From NCBI RefSeq assembly GCF_039822625.1, contig NZ_JBDLLG010000009.1, positions 1-64,000 on the forward strand: a stretch of DNA of 64,000 nt. Direction: 5' to 3'. The number at the start of each line of letters is the position of its first letter. The first letter of the stretch is position 1. Source of the DNA: Marinimicrobium locisalis (GTDB lineage: Bacteria > Pseudomonadota > Gammaproteobacteria > Pseudomonadales > Cellvibrionaceae). The notes under the pieces were generated by a model. It had not been told where the DNA came from and made no database searches. It saw nothing but the letters and a program-made list of their open reading frames with translations. A program made the translations under genes and the position numbers. This document shows positions 37,685-44,967 of this stretch, piece after piece.

Positions 37685-39048
37685 CAGTTTTGGTCTCCGG
37701 TATCGCTCAAGCCACGCACGACTCGGTCCATTCCGGCGCTGCGAGAACCTTTAACTAACACGCGGGTTTGTCCATCCAGTTCCCCCTTAAGTGCTTCAAT
37801 AACCGCTTCGTGAGAGCCGTAGTTCGAACCGCCCTCGCCAAAGCCCGCGGCGGTGTGGGCGCTTAAAGGCCCCAGCGTTACCACCTGTTCCAAGCCCCGA
37901 ACTCGGGCCCGCTCCCCCACCTCTCGGTGAAGTTCGGCGCTGTGCTCTCCCAGCTCGCCCATATCCCCCAACACAAGAATACGGCGCCCTTCGTGGGCGG
38001 CCAGTACTTCAATGGCCGCCTTAACCGAGCCCGGGTTGGCGTTGTAGCTGTCATCAATAATCAAGGCGCCGCCCCAGCCGCGCCGAGCGGACATGCGCCC
38101 GGCCACTGGCTCAAAACTTTCCAGCCCTCGGGCAATGGCCTGGGCCGAGAGACCCAGCGCCAGCGCGCAACCGGCGGCTGCGAGCGCATTGCGAACGCTG
38201 TGTTCGCCCGGCGCGGCGAGGGCAACGCGGGCGGTTTCGTTCCCGGCCACGAGCGTAAAAACCACGCCTTCGGCCCGGTACTCGATATCGCGCGCATGGC
38301 AGTGCGCTTCGGTTTTATCGAGCGAGACCCCGATAATGCGCTGCTCCCCTAAACGCTTCAGCCAGTCAGGAGCGAAGGCGTCATCGAGGTTAACCACCGC
38401 CGTACCCTTCTCACTCAGGGCCTCGTAAATTTCGCCTTTTGCGCGGGCCACCCCTTCCACTGAGCCAAACCCTTCGATATGAGCCGGCATAACGTTGTTG
38501 ATCAGCGCCACGTCGGGGCGCGCCCAGCGGCAGTATGAGGCGATTTCGCCCGGGCCGCTCGCACCCATTTCAATGACGGCGTACTCGTGGTTCGCTTCCA
38601 GTTCCATCAAGGTCAGGGGCACGCCGATGTGATTGTTCAGGTTGCCCCGCGTTGCCAGAACGGCTCCGGCTCTGACCAAAATACCGGCGAGCATGGTTCT
38701 GACCGTGGTCTTGCCGCTACTGCCGGTCAGTGCCACCAGCGGGCCGGTAAAACGGTCGCGATTGGCCGCGGCGATCTGGCCAAGCGCGGTGAGCGTATCC
38801 GGCACGCGCCATTGGGGCAGGTCCAGGTCCTCCGCTACGGTTTCTACCACCAAACCACTGACCTGGCGGCGCGCCGCCACTTCCAGGAAATCGTGGCCAT
38901 CGAAGCGTTCACCGCGCAGCGCCAAAAAAAGGTCGCCGGCTTGCAGCGTGCGGGTGTCGGTACTCAGACGGTTGAACTCGGCATCGCCGTGGACCACCTC
39001 ACCTCCAAACCGACGCGCCAGCGCTGACAAAGTCATGGTGTCGATCAT
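37684..39048 (-). CDS. murF: UDP-MurNAc-tripeptide--D-alanyl-D-alanine ligase
   Basis: MurF (454 aa) adds D-Ala-D-Ala. Seen: ATP loop GSSGKTT, the EMGASGPGEI segment, and DSYNANP. Start overlaps the murE stop (ATGA). Confidence 0.97.
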   Translation of the reverse strand: MIDTMTLSALARRFGGEVVHGDAEFNRLSTDTRTLQAGDLFLALRGERFDGHDFLEVAARRQVSGLVVETVAEDLDLPQWRVPDTLTALGQIAAANRDRFTGPLVALTGSSGKTTVRTMLAGILVRAGAVLATRGNLNNHIGVPLTLMELEANHEYAVIEMGASGPGEIASYCRWARPDVALINNVMPAHIEGFGSVEGVARAKGEIYEALSEKGTAVVNLDDAFAPDWLKRLGEQRIIGVSLDKTEAHCHARDIEYRAEGVVFTLVAGNETARVALAAPGEHSVRNALAAAGCALALGLSAQAIARGLESFEPVAGRMSARRGWGGALIIDDSYNANPGSVKAAIEVLAAHEGRRILVLGDMGELGEHSAELHREVGERARVRGLEQVVTLGPLSAHTAAGFGEGGSNYGSHEAVIEALKGELDGQTRVLVKGSRSAGMDRVVRGLSDTGDQN

Positions 39049-40589
39049 TGGGTGCCCTCCCCCTTTTGGTGTTTTGCCAGGCGGCGGGTGAGCGAACGCT
39101 GGACCTGATCCCGATCACTGAAGTCAATGGTCTCGCTCGCAAACAGTTGGTAGTCTTCATGGCCCTTCCCGGCCACCAGAACCGTATCGCCCGCGCGGGC
39201 CTGCTGAATGGCCAGGTCAATGGCCTGCGCCCGGTCAGCGATCACCAAGCACTGGTGGTCGTTGTCCATGCCTTTCAAAATATCCGCAGCAATTTGTGCC
39301 GGGTCTTCCGAGCGCGGGTTGTCATTGGTGACCACCACATAGTCGCTGTAGCGCTCGGCGAGGCGCCCCATTAAGGGGCGCTTACCGCGGTCGCGATCGC
39401 CACCGCAACCGAAGACGCACCAGAGGCGCCCGGTGTTGTGATGGCTAAGCGCTTTGAGTGTGTTCTCCAGAGCGTCCGGCGTGTGGGCGTAGTCCACCAC
39501 CACTTGCAGATCCTGCCGAGCCGAGTCGACCACCACCGGCTCCATGCGACCCGGTGCGGGCGTCAAGTCGGGCACCGCGGCCAATACCGGCTCGAGCGAA
39601 TGGCCCGAGGCACATAACAGAGTGACCACGCCCAGCAAATTACTCAGGTTAAAGTCCCCCAGCAGCGGCGTATGGAGCTCACCTCGCCCCCAGGGCGTCA
39701 CGACCAGCGCGCTCATGCCGGCCCGCTGGTCCACTCGATCCGTGACGTAGACGTCGGCCTGGGCATTGTCGAGCGAGTAGGTGACGGGGCGCACCCCCTG
39801 GGGGCACTGGCCCAGCAGACTAAACGCCCACGGGTCATCACGATTGAGTACCGCCACCGACAACCCTGGCTGAAGCAACAGTCGCGCCTTGGCCGCGCCG
39901 TACTGGGTGAAGTCCCCGTGGTAGTCCAGGTGGTCATGGGTGAGATTGGTAAACAGCGCACCGCGCATGGTAACCCCGGCCACCCGACCCTGAACCAAGC
40001 TATGGGAGGACACTTCCATGGCCAGCGCCTCGGCGCCGTCGTCTTTGAGCTCCCGAATGACCCGCTGCACGTTCAGGGCATCGGGCGTAGTCAACCCGGT
40101 TTGAGTCAGCCTCGCCAATTGCGATTGAACGTCCGCCTGTTGGTCCAAGCAGCCATAACCGAGCGTACCGAGCACGCCAGTGTGGCGACCCTGCACCCGA
40201 GTCAGCAGCTGGGCCAATAGCAGTGCGCAGGTGGTCTTCCCGTTGGTGCCGGTGACGCCGAACACCGCCAACTCATTACTCGGGTGCCGGTAGAACCGGC
40301 CCCCGAGTTCGCTGAGCTTGTGGGCCAAGCCGGCAACCGCCACCACCGGAACGGCAGCCGCGGGGGCCGGCGCATCGGTATCCACCAGGACTGCAACCGC
40401 GCCCTGCTCGACGGCCTGTGCGATAAAGTCCCGCCCGTCACTTTGGGCGCCTTTCAGGGCGACAAACGCCGCGCCGGGGCGAACCTGCCGGCTGTCCAAC
40501 GTCAGGCTCGTAATGGCTGGTTGGCTCTGAGGCTCCAGTGACTGTTCCGGCAGCAAATCGGCAAGGTTAAGAGACGCAGCCTGACTCAT
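39045..40589 (-). CDS. murE: UDP-MurNAc-L-Ala-D-Glu--meso-diaminopimelate ligase
   Basis: MurE (514 aa). ATP loop GTNGKTT, and the DNPR motif in TNDNPRSEDP, which specifies meso-diaminopimelate rather than lysine, consistent with Gram-negative peptidoglycan. Overlaps ftsI by 4 nt. Confidence 0.98.
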   Translation of the reverse strand: MSQAASLNLADLLPEQSLEPQSQPAITSLTLDSRQVRPGAAFVALKGAQSDGRDFIAQAVEQGAVAVLVDTDAPAPAAAVPVVAVAGLAHKLSELGGRFYRHPSNELAVFGVTGTNGKTTCALLLAQLLTRVQGRHTGVLGTLGYGCLDQQADVQSQLARLTQTGLTTPDALNVQRVIRELKDDGAEALAMEVSSHSLVQGRVAGVTMRGALFTNLTHDHLDYHGDFTQYGAAKARLLLQPGLSVAVLNRDDPWAFSLLGQCPQGVRPVTYSLDNAQADVYVTDRVDQRAGMSALVVTPWGRGELHTPLLGDFNLSNLLGVVTLLCASGHSLEPVLAAVPDLTPAPGRMEPVVVDSARQDLQVVVDYAHTPDALENTLKALSHHNTGRLWCVFGCGGDRDRGKRPLMGRLAERYSDYVVVTNDNPRSEDPAQIAADILKGMDNDHQCLVIADRAQAIDLAIQQARAGDTVLVAGKGHEDYQLFASETIDFSDRDQVQRSLTRRLAKHQKGEGTQ

Positions 40590-42334
40590 GACCAGGGTTC
40601 TCCTTTGTCCGACTCATCTTTAACCAGTATTCCGTCCGGCGAGCTGCTGGGCGGCACCTGAAGCAGGCGCAAGGCCCCTTCGATGACTTTGGAAAATACC
40701 GGCGCCGCTACCTGGCCCCCGAAGTAACGTTGGTCCGAGGGTTCGTCGATAATGACCGCCGCCACCAGCCGGGGGTTGTCCGTGGGGGCCATGCCCACAA
40801 AGGAGGCCATATAGCGATTGTCCACGTAGCCGCCCAAACCCACCTTGTGCACGGTGCCGGTTTTTCCAGCCACCGGGTAGGCAGGGATTTGGGCCAGGGT
40901 GCCGGTGCCTTCCTCGGTCACCACATGGGAGAGAATGTCCACCATTTCACGTGCCAACGGCTCGGCCACCACACGCTCGCCAGCGGGCGCTTGGTCCACT
41001 CGGAGCAAGGAGGGCGTGCGCTTGATGCCGCCGCTGGCAATCACCCCGTAGGCACTGACCAACTGCGTGGTGGTAAGATTCAGGCCGTAGCCAAACGCGT
41101 AGGTCGCCCTCTGGATCGGGCTCCACCGGCGATGATTCGGCAGGCTGCCGACAGCCTCGCCCGGAAAACCCGTCCCCACGCTCTGGCCCAAGCCGAGACG
41201 GTAGTACATGTCCCGTACCGTTTCGGGCTCCATCTCAAGCGCCAATTTGGTCATCCCCACTTGGCTGGACTTGGTGATGATGCCAGTCACATCCAGCACG
41301 CCGTAATTCACCGGATCCAGCAGAGTTTTGGCGCCCACCTGGGTATAGCCGGGGCTGGTGTCAAAGCGGGTTTGCGCGGAGAAACGACCGGTTTCCAGCG
41401 CCGCCATTACCGTTAGGGGCTTCATGGGGGAGCCGGGCTCGAACAGGTCGGTCAGCGCCCGGTTGCGCATGGCGCCAGGCTGCACATCGGAGCGATCGTT
41501 CGGGTTATAGGAAGGTTGGTTGGTCATGGCCAGCACTTCACCGGTACGCACATCCATAATGACCATGGAGCCACCCTTGGCCCCGTATTTCTGAACGGCG
41601 GCCTTGAGCTCCCGGTGAGCCAGGTACTGCAGGCGCAGATCAATGCTGAGCGTAAGGTTACGCCCCGGCCGGGCGGACTGAATCAGCTGAAGCTCCTTGA
41701 CGGTGCGCCCCCTCAGGTCCTTGAGCACTTCTTTTGCGCCGCTTTCACCGGAAAGCCAGGCATCGTAGGCCAGCTCCATCCCTTCCTGGCCCCGATCGTC
41801 GATATCGGTAAAGCCCACCAAGTGAGCCGCCACCTCGCCCGCGGGGTAGTAGCGACGAAACTCCCGCTGGCTGTAAACGCCGGGCACTTCCAGCTTGAGC
41901 ACTTCTTCCGCGGCGTGCGGAGGCAGGTGCCGCTCCAGATACATGAACTCTTTGCCACTGTAGCGCGACAGGCGGGCCTCCAACTCGGACTCGGACATTT
42001 CCAGCGCCCGTGCCAGCTCGTTCCAGCGTTCCGGCACACGCAGCAGAATGGACGGGTCCGCCCAAAGGGTTTCCACCGGTGTGCTCACGGCCAGAGGCTC
42101 GCCATTGCGGTCGGTGATAACGCCGCGATAGGCGCTGACGGACTCAGTGCGCAGTGTGCGAGCCTGACCCTGGCCCTGGAGGAATTGGTAACCCTGGGCC
42201 ATATCCGGTACAACCTGCAAAGAGGCCAGGCGCCAGAGCAACGCGCACCCGAGCACGAGTACCGCGAAGGCCACCAGCCAGACGCGCCAGCGGGCGATTG
42301 TCAGGGTCTGCCCCTTACTCAACCCCTTACTCAT
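40586..42334 (-). CDS. ftsI: Septal transpeptidase FtsI (PBP3)
   Basis: FtsI (582 aa), monofunctional class B PBP at the septum. One N-terminal membrane helix (about 16-32), a pedestal domain, then the transpeptidase domain: SxxK in GSPMKP and KTG in AGKTGT. The second motif, normally SxN (SSN in E. coli and Pseudomonas), reads SSQ here (Gln at residue 358, codon at 41261-41263). Whether this is usual in the lineage is unknown. Overlaps ftsL by 8 nt. Confidence 0.97.
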   Translation of the reverse strand: MSKGLSKGQTLTIARWRVWLVAFAVLVLGCALLWRLASLQVVPDMAQGYQFLQGQGQARTLRTESVSAYRGVITDRNGEPLAVSTPVETLWADPSILLRVPERWNELARALEMSESELEARLSRYSGKEFMYLERHLPPHAAEEVLKLEVPGVYSQREFRRYYPAGEVAAHLVGFTDIDDRGQEGMELAYDAWLSGESGAKEVLKDLRGRTVKELQLIQSARPGRNLTLSIDLRLQYLAHRELKAAVQKYGAKGGSMVIMDVRTGEVLAMTNQPSYNPNDRSDVQPGAMRNRALTDLFEPGSPMKPLTVMAALETGRFSAQTRFDTSPGYTQVGAKTLLDPVNYGVLDVTGIITKSSQVGMTKLALEMEPETVRDMYYRLGLGQSVGTGFPGEAVGSLPNHRRWSPIQRATYAFGYGLNLTTTQLVSAYGVIASGGIKRTPSLLRVDQAPAGERVVAEPLAREMVDILSHVVTEEGTGTLAQIPAYPVAGKTGTVHKVGLGGYVDNRYMASFVGMAPTDNPRLVAAVIIDEPSDQRYFGGQVAAPVFSKVIEGALRLLQVPPSSSPDGILVKDESDKGEPWS

Positions 42335-42641
42335 GAATCACCATCACTATGTCGTCATCCTCAGGCAAATGCATGTTCAATTCTTCACGCGCCAACCGTT
42401 CCACTCGGCCATAGGCGGCCCAGGTGCTTTGCTCTAGCATGTACTGCCCCCAGGTCACCTGAAGCTCCGAGGCCTCGCGGCGGAGGGTTTCCAACTGACT
42501 GACTCGCTCTCGGGTCTGATGGGTAGAAGCCACCACCGCCAGGGCGGATACCAGCACCAACAGCCAGACGAGCGCGACCGCCAGGAACAAGCCCCGACGG
42601 TCGCTGCGTGTGCTGGTGCTGTTTACCGAACTCACTCCCAT
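42327..42641 (-). CDS. ftsL: Cell division protein FtsL
   Basis: FtsL (104 aa), bitopic partner of FtsB and FtsQ. One membrane helix (about 17-39), then a heptad-rich coiled coil. The ATG at 42641 has GAGGAG 6 nt upstream and lies 7 bp after the rsmH stop; an in-frame ATG at 42695 lies inside rsmH and is rejected. Confidence 0.93.
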   Translation of the reverse strand: MGVSSVNSTSTRSDRRGLFLAVALVWLLVLVSALAVVASTHQTRERVSQLETLRREASELQVTWGQYMLEQSTWAAYGRVERLAREELNMHLPEDDDIVMVIHE

Positions 42642-42648
42642 TCGCTCC

Positions 42649-43578
42649 TCATAATTTTTCCGCCACGCGCATAATGGCGCTGCGGGACCGGACATTGCCG
42701 CCTACTTCCCTCTCACTCGCACGGACCGCCTTGCCCACGCTGCGCATGGTCCGGTCCAGTTGCTCGTCTCTGACCGGCAGGCCGGCCGGCAGTGGCTGGC
42801 CTTTCTCCTGCCGACGAATAAACCGCTTCACCAGCCGGTCCTCCAGCGAGTGAAAGCTAATGACCACGAGTCGCCCTCCGGGCGCCAGCACTGAAAGAGA
42901 CTGCGCCAGCACGGCTTCAAGGTCCGCCAACTCGTCGTTCACGTGGATGCGAATGCCCTGGAAGGCGCGAGTCGCCGGGTGCTTGCCTTTTTCCCATGCG
43001 GGGTTGGCGGCCTTCACGATTTCCGCCAATTCACGGGTACGCGTAATCGGCTTTTCCTGCCGGGCATTCACCAAGGCGCGAGCCATACGCTTACCAAAAC
43101 GCTCCTCGCCGTACTCTTTTAAGACTCGGGCGATTTCACTTTCCGGCGCTCGGGCCAACCACTCCGCCGCGCCTTCCCCTCGGGTTCGGTCCATGCGCAT
43201 GTCCAGCGGGCCGTCCTGCAGAAAGCTGAAGCCGCGTTCGGCCTCATCTAACTGGGGCGACGACACCCCCAAATCCAACAGCAACCCGCTGACCTTACCG
43301 GTCAGGCCGCGCCCGCCAACCAGTGACTCCAGGGCCGCAAACGAGCCCTGGGCCATCTCGAAGCGCTCATCTTCGGCAAACCGCGCCTCGGCCGCCTTCA
43401 CCGCTTCCAGATCCTTATCAATCCCGAGCAGCCGACCGCTCTTCCCGAGCCGGGTCAATATCTCGGCACTGTGCCCACCCCGGCCGAAGGTGCCGTCTAC
43501 GTAGAAGCCATTGACGTCCTGAATCAGGGCATCAACCGCCTCGTGCAGCAGGACCGTTTGGTGGGGCGAATCGCTCAT
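42649..43578 (-). CDS. rsmH: 16S rRNA m4C1402 methyltransferase
   Basis: RsmH/MraW (309 aa), SAM-dependent N4-methylation of C1402 in 16S rRNA. Seen: SAM loop GTFGRGGHS, LLLDLGVSSPQ, and FHSLEDRLVK. Second gene of the dcw cluster, 40 bp after mraZ. Confidence 0.98.
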   Translation of the reverse strand: MSDSPHQTVLLHEAVDALIQDVNGFYVDGTFGRGGHSAEILTRLGKSGRLLGIDKDLEAVKAAEARFAEDERFEMAQGSFAALESLVGGRGLTGKVSGLLLDLGVSSPQLDEAERGFSFLQDGPLDMRMDRTRGEGAAEWLARAPESEIARVLKEYGEERFGKRMARALVNARQEKPITRTRELAEIVKAANPAWEKGKHPATRAFQGIRIHVNDELADLEAVLAQSLSVLAPGGRLVVISFHSLEDRLVKRFIRRQEKGQPLPAGLPVRDEQLDRTMRSVGKAVRASEREVGGNVRSRSAIMRVAEKL

Positions 43579-43618
43579 GGCTTACCTTGTTATCACGAGC
43601 CCGGCCGCGACCGGGCGG

Positions 43619-44059
43619 TTAGAATGTCAGCGATTGCAACTCGGGTGAAATTTCAGTCTGAACCGGCTCTTCCAAGAGCTCGTGCCAGCTGTCTTCATTC
43701 CAAAGTTCCATTTTGTCGCCGAGACCGACCAACATCAGCTTCTTGTCGAGACTGGCAAAGCTGCGCAGTGTCGGCGGCACCAGAATGCGGCCATTGCCGT
43801 CCATTTCCACGGGGGTCGCATAACCGATCCACAGGCGTTGGATGCGACGGGCCGCCGGGTCCAGCGTGGGCAGTGCCTGAATCGTGGGCAGCTTTTCCTG
43901 CCAGTCAGGTTCCGGGTAGACCAGCAGGCAGCGCTCCTGGGTATGAGCCGTCAATACCAGCCGCCCATCACAGGACGCGACCAGCGACTCGCGAATACGA
44001 GTCGGGATCGCCATGCGACCTTTCGCGTCCATATTGATGGCATGACTGCCTGTTAGCAC
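43619..44059 (-). CDS. mraZ: Transcriptional regulator MraZ
   Basis: MraZ (146 aa), AbrB-like protein that binds its own promoter and controls the dcw cluster. Two SpoVT/AbrB-type halves: DAKGRMAIPTR (residue 11 on) and DGNGRILVPPTLR (from about 84). First gene of the cluster; the operator lies 72-109 bp upstream of the start. Confidence 0.98.
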   Translation of the reverse strand: MLTGSHAINMDAKGRMAIPTRIRESLVASCDGRLVLTAHTQERCLLVYPEPDWQEKLPTIQALPTLDPAARRIQRLWIGYATPVEMDGNGRILVPPTLRSFASLDKKLMLVGLGDKMELWNEDSWHELLEEPVQTEISPELQSLTF

Positions 44060-44134
44060 GGTTCACCTTCTATTGCGTTGAAATGCGCGCAATGGTCATT
44101 TAAACCACTTTCGCCCCTAGGGCACCCGGGATTT

Positions 44135-44168
44135 CCACAAAAAACCACTAATAACCACTTTTTACCAC
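44135..44168 (-). promoter_or_regulatory. MraZ operator: four GTGG boxes at exact 10-bp spacing
   Basis: CCAC on the plus strand (GTGG on the minus) at 44135-44138, 44145-44148, 44155-44158 and 44165-44168; the three upstream boxes read AGTGGT. A further GTGG at 44105-44108 keeps the same 10-bp phase. MraZ is known to bind short TGGG-type direct repeats at about this spacing upstream of mraZ. The boxes lie just downstream of the -10 element, so binding should hinder initiation or escape. Confidence 0.85.
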
Positions 44169-44177
44169 TAATGGCAC

Positions 44178-44205
44178 ACTATAAATCCGGGCAAACCAAA
44201 GTCAA
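44178..44205 (-). promoter_or_regulatory. sigma70-type promoter of the dcw cluster
   Basis: TTGACT (44200-44205) and TATAGT (44178-44183) on the minus strand with a 16-bp spacer. Transcription would start near 44171, at the edge of the MraZ boxes, giving a 5' leader of about 110 nt before mraZ. Confidence 0.75.
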
Positions 44206-44337
44206 GCAATAGAGAAGGAAAGTGCGGCGAAGTCACCGCGATCTGACAGGAAAGCTGTAGGGATAAACAGGAAACGGAAAGAGTGAGACTGACGCCAAAA
44301 CAGGGGTTTCGGTTACGCTTCAGCAGGTTGGCAAGCA

Positions 44338-44360
44338 AACTTAATGTATTACATTAAGTT
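44338..44360. repeat. 10-bp perfect palindrome between rnpB and the mraZ promoter
   Basis: AACTTAATGT (44338-44347) and ACATTAAGTT (44351-44360) with a 3-nt centre. AT-only arms and no T-run on the rnpB side make a strong terminator unlikely; an operator for an unknown regulator is equally possible. The rest of 44206-44415 holds no gene I can support. Confidence 0.4.
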
Positions 44361-44419
44361 CTTGAACTTTTTAGTATTAAAACAGGAGGGGGATAGAATC
44401 TAGGGCTCTAAAAAGCAAT

Positions 44420-44773
44420 AAGTCGGAGTCGGCCTGTAAGCCGGGTTCTGTCGAGGACAGTCATTCATCTGGGATGCGCGTCGCCACGCACCTCAAGCGA
44501 CCTACCCGAACCCAGCGCGGGCCGCGCCATTGGGTTCCTATTTGGTCTTGCTCCGAGCGGGGTTTACCATCGCCGCAGACTGTTGCCAGCTGCGCGGTGC
44601 GCTCTTACCGCACCATTTCACCCTTACCGGCGGCTGAGCCGCTTAGGCGGTTTACTTTCTGCTGCACTTTCCGTGGGCTCACGCCCCCCAGGCGTTACCT
44701 GGCGCTCTGCCCTATGGAGCCCGGACTTTCCTCCCCGGCGCAAGCGCCGGAGCGACTGTCGGGCCGACTCCGA
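44420..44773 (-). ncRNA. rnpB: RNase P RNA (type A)
   Basis: Minus-strand RNase P ribozyme, which trims tRNA 5' ends. Universal segments are present in order: GAGGAAAGTCCGGGCTCCA with CATAGGGCAG, AGGTAACGCCTGG, AAGGGTGAAATGGTGCGGTAAG, and near the 3' end GACAGAACCCGGCTTA. The P1 helix closes the RNA: CGGAGTCGGCC at the 5' end with GGCCGACTCCG at the 3' end (44424-44434). A T-run follows. Ends are approximate. It lies between mraZ and rsmI as in Pseudomonas, but a TonB receptor gene has been placed between it and rsmI. Confidence 0.95.
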
Positions 44774-44779
44774 AGCGTA

Positions 44780-44808
44780 AGAGTACCGGCACAAACAACT
44801 GTGCGCAA
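44780..44808 (-). promoter_or_regulatory. rnpB promoter
   Basis: TTGCGC (44803-44808) and TACTCT (44780-44785) on the minus strand with a 17-bp spacer, placing the start at about 44773, exactly at the P1 helix. Confidence 0.65.
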
Positions 44809-44902
44809 CCTCACATTACCGAAAGAAAGCCATGGAACCACCGAACTTTTCCCTTCGGTGCCGTTTACAGACGCATTTTAGTTTATGATATTGGCCCCTT
44901 CT

Positions 44903-44927
44903 GCGATCGCTCCAGCGGGAGCGATCG
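44903..44927. repeat. Palindrome upstream of the second TonB receptor gene
   Basis: GCGATCGCTCC (44903-44913) faces GGGAGCGATCG (44917-44927) with a 3-nt centre; 10 bp pair perfectly. It lies 40 bp before the GTG start and could be an operator or a leader hairpin. No T-run follows. Confidence 0.4.
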
Positions 44928-44967
44928 TTCATGGATACAGCACTTTATAAAAAAGGAGACCTTCCTC

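Noticed and set aside
44474..44881. Open frame across the rnpB region on the plus strand
   Set aside because: The sequence is the complement of RNase P RNA; conserved ribozyme segments explain it.
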